Of a stretch of DNA of 55,844 bases, positions 50,394 through 55,844 are shown one piece after another. The stretch comes from Deltaproteobacteria bacterium. GTDB lineage: Bacteria; Myxococcota_A; Polyangia; JACPQR01. The notes below the pieces were generated by a model, which saw only the letters and a program-made list of their open reading frames with translations, did no database searches and was not told where the DNA came from. The translations under genes and the position numbers were made by a program. Position 1 is the stretch's first letter; every line of letters begins with the position of its first letter. Location of the stretch: contig JACPQR010000177.1 in NCBI GenBank assembly GCA_016190375.1, positions 1 through 55,844 on the forward strand. Reading direction: 5' to 3'.

Positions 50394-50418
50394 TCCGACG
50401 CAACACTGTTGCGCCGGA
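50394..50418. promoter_or_regulatory. 25-bp near-perfect palindrome
   Basis: TCCGACGCAACACTGTTGCGCCGGA (quoted in halves: TCCGACGCAAC / GTTGCGCCGGA around ACT) has one mismatched pair. It starts 9 bp after the methyltransferase/MTHFR stop and about 75 bp before the double-HTH gene. No T-tract follows, so an operator for the HTH protein is as likely as a terminator. Confidence 0.5.
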
Positions 50419-50493
50419 CGTAACGGTGCGCCGGCCCGAGCGAGCGGAATCGCCGTTCAATCACACGGCACGTCCGCTGCACCCGCCCGCCGC

Positions 50494-50943
50494 ATGGACC
50501 AGATCCACGGTGGTCACTCGAGCGCGATACGGCGCCTGTCCCCACGGTGCCTCGAGGTCGTCGAGCTGGCGGCCCGTGGGCTGGGCAACAAGCAGATCGC
50601 CTGGGAGCTCGGCGTCGAGGTGGCGACGGTCGCGACCCACCTGGCGCGCTCGCGGGCCAAGCTCGGACTGCCGACACGTCTGCGGCTGATCCAGGAGCTC
50701 GCCGCGGTCCGGGACCGGCCGCCGCTGCACCCGACTCGCCCGCTGTCATCGGTCGAGATCGAGGTGGCGATCGCGGCGCTCGAGGGGAAGTCGACGATTC
50801 AGATTGCGCGAGAGCGCGGCCGGGCCTACCGGACCGTCGCAAACCAGCTCGCGTCCGTGTATCGGAAGCTCGGCATCGGATCACGGCTGGAGCTGGCCGC
50901 GCGCTGGCCGGTCGAGCGCGGTCCCGTTCGCGTCGCGGCGTGA
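50494..50943 (+). CDS. Tandem LuxR-type double helix-turn-helix protein
   Basis: Protein of 149 residues made of two LuxR/GerE-like HTH domains and little else: LSPRCLEVVELAARGLGNKQ, then IAWELGVEVATVATHLARSR (about 15-66), and LSSVEIEVAIAALEGKSTIQ, then IARERGRAYRTVANQLASVYR (about 83-137). No sensor or receiver domain is present. LuxR-type HTHs normally dimerise to bind palindromes; two in one chain could bind the 25-bp palindrome upstream as a monomer. ATG 50494 has no clear SD. Confidence 0.75.
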   Translation: MDQIHGGHSSAIRRLSPRCLEVVELAARGLGNKQIAWELGVEVATVATHLARSRAKLGLPTRLRLIQELAAVRDRPPLHPTRPLSSVEIEVAIAALEGKSTIQIARERGRAYRTVANQLASVYRKLGIGSRLELAARWPVERGPVRVAA

Positions 50944-51047
50944 TCTTGTACCAGACGCGGCTCTTCCAGCCGCACCGTCACGCACCACCAGCTTGCATAC
51001 TCCGGCGCTGCCTCTAGGTTCTCCAAGTAGCGGAGGAGGAAAGCAAA

Positions 51048-51314
51048 ATGGGCATCCTGTGGGCTCTCGTCATAGGTCTCGTGGTCGGAGCGATAGCCAA
51101 GCTGATCATGCCCGGCAGGGATCCTGGCGGCATCATCATCACCATGCTGATCGGCATCGCGGGCTCCCTTGTAGCGGGGCTGCTCGGCCGAGCCGCCGGC
51201 TGGTACGCGCGCCCGGGCGAAGGACCGGGGATTCTCGCGTCCATCCTGGGCGCGGTCATCCTGCTCGCGATCTACAGGGCAATCGTTGGAAGAAGGAGGA
51301 TACGTACGAGCTGA
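51048..51314 (+). CDS. GlsB/YeaQ/YmgE-family membrane protein
   Basis: Protein of 88 residues with three TM helices and glycine zippers: ILWALVIGLVVGAIAKLIMP, GRDPGGIIITMLIGIAGSLV and GILASILGAVILLAIYRAIV. It is a typical transglycosylase-associated/GlsB family protein, often stress-induced. GGAGGAGG is a strong SD at 51031-51038. A GC-poor gap of 104 bp precedes it. Confidence 0.9.
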   Translation: MGILWALVIGLVVGAIAKLIMPGRDPGGIIITMLIGIAGSLVAGLLGRAAGWYARPGEGPGILASILGAVILLAIYRAIVGRRRIRTS

Positions 51315-51336
51315 CCATGCCCGGCCGTTCGTCGTG

Positions 51337-51342
51337 TAGGCT
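51337..51342 (+). promoter_or_regulatory. putative -10 (TAGGCT) of the EamA gene
   Basis: TAGGCT contains the in-frame stop TAG (51337-51339) and ends 6 nt before ACG 51349, the first near-cognate codon. Its surroundings (GTGTAGGCTGCG) are almost identical to GTGTAGGATGCG before truA. Confidence 0.4.
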
Positions 51343-51348
51343 GCGCGG

Positions 51349-52230
51349 ACGGGCCTCGCACTCGGCATCCTCGCCAACGTCCTCGGCGGCAGCACGTACT
51401 ACCTCATCAAGGAGGCCCTCGGGGCCTGGCCGCCGGCGCTCCTCATCCTCGCGCGTACGCTGCTCGCGGTGCCGCTGTTCCTCGCGGTGATGCCGCGCGG
51501 CTGGGCGGGGCGCGCCACGCGCGCGGACTGGCTCAGGATGCTCGCGATCGGGCTCGTGGGCCTGGCGGCCCCGCACCTTGTAGGGACCTACGGCCTCGTG
51601 GAGACGGACTCGCTGAACGGCGCCATCCTGATCGGGATGGAGCCCGTGTCGATCACGGTCCTTTCCTGGTTCCTCCTGGGCGAGCGGCTCGTGGGGCGGC
51701 AGGTCCTGGCGATCGTCGGCGCGCTCGTCGGCGCCCTCCTCGTCGTGTCGGGAGGAGACCTCGCACGGGCCGCCTCGCTCTCGGGCTCGGTGCGCGGCAA
51801 CGTCCTGCTCGCCTTTCACGGCGTCCTCTGGGCGGTCTATACCGTCGCCGCGAAGCCCACGCTGGTCCGCGTCCCGCCGAGGGCATTGGCGGCCGTGACG
51901 ACGCTGGTGTCACTCCTGGCGGTCGGCCCGGCCGGCGCCATGGAGCTCGACGAGCTCGACCCGTCGCGCGCGTTCCGTCCCTGGCCACTCGCGATCATCG
52001 TGATCCTCGCGGTGGCCATCAGCTTCGGCGCCACGGTGGCGTGGAACGCCGCGCTGAAGCGGATCAAGGCCGTGCAGATGGCGGCGCTCATCTTCCTGCA
52101 GCCGCTCACCGGCGCCGTCCTCGGGGCCGTTCGCGGCGAGCGCCTGGGCCTCGCCGCCTTCGTCGGCGCCGCACTGATACTCGCAGGGGTATTCGGCACG
52201 CGCTCGGGCGGCGGCGAGCCGCAGGGCTGA
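51349..52230 (+). CDS. EamA/DMT-superfamily transporter
   Basis: About 293 residues with ten predicted TM helices in two EamA repeats (for example GLALGILANVLGGSTYYLIK, then IGLVGLAAPHLVGTYGLVET; and LLAFHGVLWAVYTVAAK, then VTTLVSLLAVGPAGAMEL). The homologous frame runs back to an in-frame TAG at 51337 without any ATG, GTG or TTG in the first helix; GTG 51469 is the first canonical start but would delete TM1. I place the start at ACG 51349, 6 nt after a -10-like TAGGCT. Substrate unknown (small metabolite export or uptake). Confidence 0.75.
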   Translation, partial: TGLALGILANVLGGSTYYLIKEALGAWPPALLILARTLLAVPLFLAVMPRGWAGRATRADWLRMLAIGLVGLAAPHLVGTYGLVETDSLNGAILIGMEPVSITVLSWFLLGERLVGRQVLAIVGALVGALLVVSGGDLARAASLSGSVRGNVLLAFHGVLWAVYTVAAKPTLVRVPPRALAAVTTLVSLLAVGPAGAMELDELDPSRAFRPWPLAIIVILAVAISFGATVAWNAALKRIKAVQMAALIFLQPLTGAVLGAVRGERLGLAAFVGAALILAGVFGTRSGGGEPQG

Positions 52231-52246
52231 CGCACCGTCCGTGGTG

Positions 52247-52252
52247 TAGGAT
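52247..52252 (+). promoter_or_regulatory. putative -10 (TAGGAT) of truA
   Basis: TAGGAT ends 6 nt before ATC 52259, in the same sequence context as the EamA promoter (GTGTAGG-T-GCG); no SD. Confidence 0.45.
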
Positions 52253-52258
52253 GCGGCC

Positions 52259-53011
52259 ATCGCACGCACGATCAAGCTCACGATCGAGTACGACGGGACC
52301 GACTTCCATGGCTGGCAGGCCCAGCCTGGGCTGAGGACGGTGCAGGGCGAGCTCGAGGCCGCGCTTCGACGGATCACGCGAGAGGAGCGCTGCACCCGCG
52401 CCGCGGGCCGCACCGACGCCGGCGTGCACGCGGTCGGGCAGGTCGTCAGCTTCGAGACCGAGCGGGACGTCCCGCTCCTTGGTTTGCACAAGGGCCTCTG
52501 CTCGCTGACGCCGCCCGATCTCTCGATCCTGCGCGCCGAGGAGGCGCCGCCAGGGTTCGACGCGCGCCGCTCGGCGCTCGGCAAGCACTACCTCTACCGC
52601 TTTCTGGACGCGATCTGCCCATCCGCGACGCGTCATCGCTTCACGCACTGGGTCGCGCGGCCGCTCGACGCCGACGCCATGGCCCGGGCGGCGACGCACC
52701 TCGTCGGCAGGCACGACTTCCACGCGTTCCAGGCATCGGACGACCCTCGCCAGGACAGCGTGCGGACGGTCAGTCGCGTCGAGGTGACGCGCCGGGGTGA
52801 CGAGGTCGTCTGCAGCGTCTACGGAGACGGGTTTCTCAAGAACATGGTCCGGATCATGATGGGCACCTTGATGCTCGTGGGGCTCGGCAAGAAGACGCCC
52901 GACTGGGTCGCGGAGGTCCGGGACATCGCCGACCGCAAGCTCGCGGGACCGACGGCGCCCGCACGCGGGCTGTGCCTCGTCGAGGTCTTCTACCCGGACC
53001 CCGCGCCGTGA
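52259..53011 (+). CDS. truA: tRNA pseudouridine(38-40) synthase TruA
   Basis: Protein of 250 residues: ARTIKLTIEYDGTDFHGWQA at the start, GRTDAGVHAVGQV with the catalytic Asp, RFLDAICPSATRHRFTHWV, HDFHAFQASDDPR and GDGFLKNMVRIMMGTLMLVG. It pseudouridylates the anticodon arm. The conserved N-terminus lies directly after an in-frame TAG (52247-52249); the only starts available are ATC 52259 (near-cognate, 6 nt after TAGGAT) or ATC 52271. GTG 52340 would remove the family's first beta strand. A one-base error near 52251-52258 that joins ATG 52251 to this frame is the alternative. Confidence 0.9.
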   Translation: MARTIKLTIEYDGTDFHGWQAQPGLRTVQGELEAALRRITREERCTRAAGRTDAGVHAVGQVVSFETERDVPLLGLHKGLCSLTPPDLSILRAEEAPPGFDARRSALGKHYLYRFLDAICPSATRHRFTHWVARPLDADAMARAATHLVGRHDFHAFQASDDPRQDSVRTVSRVEVTRRGDEVVCSVYGDGFLKNMVRIMMGTLMLVGLGKKTPDWVAEVRDIADRKLAGPTAPARGLCLVEVFYPDPAP

Positions 53012-53448
53012 GCGAGGGGCGTGCGGCGCGCATCCGCACGGCGGTGCGCGTGTTCCTGCTCGCGCTCGTCGCACACTCGGTCGCGCTCCTGATCGTCGCG
53101 CCGCTCGTGGTGCGCTGGGTTGCGCCGCTCGGAGTGCTCTTGCCGGGCCGTGGCCCGCGCGCGGCCGCCGTGAGCTTCCTGCTCGACGTGCCGATCCTCG
53201 TTTGCGTGGCCCCGGCAGCGTGGCTCCTGTCCCGGCTGGTCCGGGGACGACCGGCCCGGCTAGCGCTCGGCCTGGTCCTGTCGCTCTACGTGCTCGACGC
53301 CCTCACGGCGCTCTTCGTCACCGCGAACCTCGATCGCTGGATGGACCTCTGGTCGGTAGCGGCGCGCCTGGCCGGAGGCGTCCTGGCGTTCCTCCTCGCC
53401 GTGCGCGTCACGCGGCGAGCTGCGGCGGTCCCTTCATCCCCCGGATGA
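53008..53448 (+). CDS. Small polytopic membrane protein
   Basis: Protein of 146 residues starting at GTG 53008, overlapping the truA stop (GTGA). Four TM helices (about 15-38, 50-68, 75-95, 108-130; for example ALVAHSVALLIVAPLVVRWV). No recognisable family or catalytic motif. Translation is coupled to truA. Its 3' end overlaps plsC on the opposite strand by 41 bp. Confidence 0.6.
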   Translation: MSEGRAARIRTAVRVFLLALVAHSVALLIVAPLVVRWVAPLGVLLPGRGPRAAAVSFLLDVPILVCVAPAAWLLSRLVRGRPARLALGLVLSLYVLDALTALFVTANLDRWMDLWSVAARLAGGVLAFLLAVRVTRRAAAVPSSPG

Positions 53449-54151
53449 CCTCCCGGGTGCGCGCCGCGAGCTCGACCTTGTGGTCGAGGCCTAGGTCCGC
53501 CGTCGGGATGGGCTCTCCGAAACGAACCTCGATCGTTCCCGCGTGCGGCAAGAGCGTGTGCTTGGGCAGGATCTCGCGGCTTCCGCGGATCGCGATCGGG
53601 ACGACCGGCACCCCCGCCCTGATGGCGAGGAGGAACCCGCCCTTCTTGAACTCCAGGAGCTGCCCGTCGGTGCTCCTGGTCCCCTCGGGGAAGACGACGA
53701 TCGACTTCCCGTTTCGCACCGCGGCTGCGCCGTCCTCGAGGCTGCGGCGAGCCGAGGCCGTGCTCCTCCTCTCGATGAAGACGAAGCCCGCCATCCACAT
53801 CGACCACCCGAGGATCGGCATTCGCTTGAGCTCCGCCTTCGCCAGCATCCGGACGTCGCACGGGATCGCGGCGAAGAGCGCCATGATGTCGAAGATCGAC
53901 TCGTGGGACGACATGAAGACGTGGGGCTTGTTCCAGTCGATCGGGCCGCCACGGTCCGCGACCAGCCGGATGCCGCAACCCCACAAGATCATCCGCGACC
54001 AGATCCGCGCATAGACGAGGTACAGCCTGCCGGAGGGGCTGAGCGGCCAGGTGAGGATCCCGAGGCTGGCCCAGAAGATGGTCAGGCCGATGCACCAGGC
54101 CCACTTGCAGGTCCCGATCGCCCGTTCCACGATGGCTGACGCCCGCCCCAA
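53408..54151 (-). CDS. plsC: 1-acyl-sn-glycerol-3-phosphate acyltransferase (PlsC family)
   Basis: Protein of 247 residues. After an N-terminal hydrophobic region (WAWCIGLTIFWASLGILTWP) come the acyltransferase blocks: FMSSHESIFDIMAL (H-x4-D, block I), GWSMWMAGFVFIERRS (II), VVFPEGTRS (III) and VPVVPIAIRGS (IV). It makes phosphatidic acid from lysophosphatidate and acyl-ACP/CoA. TTG 54151 has TATGAT ending 9 nt upstream; GTG 54130 is the alternative. Confidence 0.92.
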   Translation of the reverse strand: MGRASAIVERAIGTCKWAWCIGLTIFWASLGILTWPLSPSGRLYLVYARIWSRMILWGCGIRLVADRGGPIDWNKPHVFMSSHESIFDIMALFAAIPCDVRMLAKAELKRMPILGWSMWMAGFVFIERRSTASARRSLEDGAAAVRNGKSIVVFPEGTRSTDGQLLEFKKGGFLLAIRAGVPVVPIAIRGSREILPKHTLLPHAGTIEVRFGEPIPTADLGLDHKVELAARTREVIRGMKGPPQLAA

Positions 54152-54160
54152 AACGGGCGC

Positions 54161-54166
54161 ATCATA
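54161..54166 (-). promoter_or_regulatory. putative -10 (TATGAT) of plsC
   Basis: Minus-strand TATGAT ends 9 nt before TTG 54151. Only 18 bp separate this start from the divergent gene at 54170. Confidence 0.4.
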
Positions 54167-54169
54167 GGA

Positions 54170-54691
54170 ATGGTGTCCCTGCTCTTCAAGACGGCTCTGG
54201 CTGTGGCGCTCGCACCCGCCCTGGCGGCGGCCGATGGCCCCGCGCTCGGCGTCGCCTGGGAACGCGGGACGCCGGAGGTCGTACGCCTGAGGGCCGAGAA
54301 CGCCGCGCGGAGCGTCCGAGGCGTGGCCGTCCTGGGGGGCTTCGAGGTGCGCAGCGGCTCGGCCGCTTCGCTCGCCGTCTCGGCCAGGAGCCGTCGAGCG
54401 GACCTGCTCCTGGTGGTCGAGGCCTCGGGGATCCGCATCTTCGACGTCGAACGCCGGACCTTCGCGGGGGTGCGGATCGCGAGCGGCTCGTCCGTCACCG
54501 AGATCCGGCGCTTCGTCCAGAGCGGCTCGAGGCGCTGGCTCGCCGCTCGTCCGGCTGGGGCGAGACGGACCTGGCTGGCCTACCTCGTCGCGGGCGCCGC
54601 GGCGGCGGCTTTCGTCGCGGTCGTGGCCTTGCGCGTGGCCGACGACGACGAGCCCGAGGCAGGCCTGACGCTGAGGTTCGTCTCGCCATGA
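54170..54691 (+). CDS. Exported protein with C-terminal TM, partner of the MA-type peptidase
   Basis: Protein of 173 residues: a signal (LLFKTALAVALAPALAAA), one short domain (about 25-125, beta-rich, RRADLLLVVEASGIRIFDVE), then a TM helix (AYLVAGAAAAAFVAVVALRV) and an acidic tail. No family recognised. The start is ATG 54170 or GTG 54173. Its stop overlaps the start of the downstream peptidase gene (ATGA), so the two are made together and probably function together in the envelope. Confidence 0.6.
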   Translation: MVSLLFKTALAVALAPALAAADGPALGVAWERGTPEVVRLRAENAARSVRGVAVLGGFEVRSGSAASLAVSARSRRADLLLVVEASGIRIFDVERRTFAGVRIASGSSVTEIRRFVQSGSRRWLAARPAGARRTWLAYLVAGAAAAAFVAVVALRVADDDEPEAGLTLRFVSP

Positions 54692-55731
54692 GAGCGGCGC
54701 TGGCGATCCTGCTCGCCTCGATGATGGGTCTCGAGTCGCCAGCGCTGGCCGACCCGCCGGCGGGCTTCGCCGAGCGGACCGTCGACGGTGTGCGCCTCGT
54801 CTACCGCCCGAGGCATGCCTCCGAGGCCCTCCAGGTCGCCGGCATGACGAAGGATCTCGCCCGCCGGATCACGGCCGATCTCGGGATCGGAGGCCTGGGT
54901 CCCATCGAGGTCCGGATCGCCCAGAGCCCGGACGATCTCCGGCGCCTCGCACCGCGCGATGCGCCTCCTCCCGGCGGCGCGATCGGAGTGGCGTATCCGG
55001 CGCGCCGGCTGGTGGTGATCTCCCTGAGCGCGGGCGCCGCCACGCTGCCGATCTCGCTCGAGGCGCTGTACGCGCACGAGCTGTCGCACCTCGCGCTCGC
55101 CGATGCCGTCGGCCATCGCCCCGTCCCGCGCTGGTTCGCCGAGGGCATGGCGATCCGACACTCGGGCGAGCTCTCCTGGGAACGCCTCCGCGCGCTCTGG
55201 GGCGCGACGATCGGCGGGAGCTTGATCCCTCTGGCCGACCTCGACCGCCGGTTCCCCACCGGCGAGCACTCCGCTTCGCTCGCCTACGCCGAGGCGGGCG
55301 ACTTCGTCCGCTTCCTGGGCGACGACGACCGGCCCGCCGCCCTTGCCGAGCTCTGCGCTCGCATCCGCGCGGGCGTGCCCTTCTACGACGCGCTCGAGGC
55401 CAACTACGCCACGAGCCGCTGGGAGCTCGAGCGGCAGTTCTTCGCGAGCCTGCGCAAGCGCTTCAGCGTGATCCCGGCGATCACCGGAGTCGGCGCCGTC
55501 TGGTCGTTCGTGGCGCTGCTCCTGGTGCTGGCCTGGCGCCGCAAGAAGCGACAGGCGAGGGTCGTCCTTGCGCGCTGGGAGGTCGAGGAGCGGACGACTG
55601 ACGAGCGCGAGGCTGCGGCCGAAGCGGCTGCGAAGGAGCCAACCGAGGCGCCGTCGCCGACGCCGGGCGAGGACGGCGGCTCGGCCCTCGCGCGCGTCTA
55701 CCACGACGGCGACTACCACACCCTGCACTGA
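54688..55731 (+). CDS. Membrane-anchored gluzincin peptidase (MA-like)
   Basis: Protein of 347 residues: signal peptide (LAILLASMMGLESPALA), a domain with the zinc motif YAHELSHLALAD (H130, E131, H134) and the downstream glutamate in RWFAEGMAIRH (E152, 18 residues later), the HExxH..E ligands of gluzincin metallopeptidases. A TM helix follows (AVWSFVALLLVLAW) with a cytoplasmic acidic tail. It is a periplasmic peptidase held in the membrane. Start ATG 54688. Confidence 0.85.
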   Translation: MRAALAILLASMMGLESPALADPPAGFAERTVDGVRLVYRPRHASEALQVAGMTKDLARRITADLGIGGLGPIEVRIAQSPDDLRRLAPRDAPPPGGAIGVAYPARRLVVISLSAGAATLPISLEALYAHELSHLALADAVGHRPVPRWFAEGMAIRHSGELSWERLRALWGATIGGSLIPLADLDRRFPTGEHSASLAYAEAGDFVRFLGDDDRPAALAELCARIRAGVPFYDALEANYATSRWELERQFFASLRKRFSVIPAITGVGAVWSFVALLLVLAWRRKKRQARVVLARWEVEERTTDEREAAAEAAAKEPTEAPSPTPGEDGGSALARVYHDGDYHTLH

Positions 55732-55783
55732 GCGCGGGTGGGCTGCGCCCCCCCGCGGGCCCCCCGCTTCGACGCGATGTGCG

Positions 55784-55806
55784 TTCACTCACTCCGCCGG
55801 AGTGAA
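55784..55806. terminator. Stem-loop after the peptidase gene
   Basis: TTCACTC ... GAGTGAA forms a 7-bp stem with a 9-nt loop, 53 bp after the peptidase stop. No T-tract follows, so terminator function is uncertain. 55732-55844 contains no gene. Confidence 0.3.
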
Positions 55807-55844
55807 TCCGGCTCCGTTCGCTGCTGCGGCGACAGTGCGAAGCG

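Overview
This is a very GC-rich, gene-dense chromosomal window. It looks like an uncultured Myxococcota-type (deltaproteobacterial) genome. The evidence is the combination of two Hanks-type Ser/Thr kinases with transmembrane segments and PEGA-like tails, an NtrB/NtrC-type pair, a GGDEF protein, many predicted lipoproteins with Asp/Ala-rich or Asp/Ser-rich linkers and Cys-rich tails, TPR proteins, and a housekeeping core (rpsP-khpA-rimM-trmD-rplS, efp-epmA, mazG, truA, sat). No rRNA, tRNA, CRISPR array, IS element or prophage was recognised.

Layout. 1-10162: the end of a four-helix-bundle protein gene, a vapBC-like pair whose toxin is frameshifted, a secreted GH94-like six-hairpin protein, and a run of lipoproteins (PPC-domain, FG-GAP/VCBS, Asp-repeat and LVIVD-repeat types). 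10185-20711: a CASTOR/POLLUX-like channel with an EF-hand loop, coupled to an outer-membrane protein and next to a GbsR/MarR regulator; a PEGA kinase; a membrane protein with sulfate adenylyltransferase; a CBS protein; a small zinc protein overlapping a diguanylate cyclase. 20857-25180: histidine kinase and sigma54 activator, then a kinase N-lobe fused to a Cys-rich exported tail and a (Ser-Asp)n lipoprotein. 25249-30976: larE, a PHP-domain lipoprotein, a Fam20-like exported kinase, AMMECR1 and a tiny lipoprotein. 30973-33804: the ribosomal protein/tRNA-modification operon on the minus strand. 33906-42937: TPR proteins, a second PEGA kinase, a metallophosphoesterase-multiheme cytochrome, RlpA and patatin. 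42952-55731: efp-epmA, mazG, a zinc-ribbon/Tudor protein, a large esterase, a fused homocysteine methyltransferase/MTHFR, a double-HTH regulator, GlsB, EamA, truA, PlsC and a membrane-anchored zinc peptidase.

The most general signal is in the starts. At least fifteen first-in-transcript genes have a TANNNT-like hexamer ending 6-10 nt before the start codon and no Shine-Dalgarno sequence, which predicts leaderless mRNAs. Genes inside operons instead have SD sequences or overlapping stop/start codons. In two cases (truA and the EamA transporter) the only in-frame start at that spacing is a near-cognate codon (ATC, ACG). A second striking feature is a 78-bp direct repeat that brackets the PHP lipoprotein gene and coincides with what would be the overlapping 3' ends of larE and the exported kinase gene. 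All functional assignments are from motifs and general family knowledge; no database search was possible.
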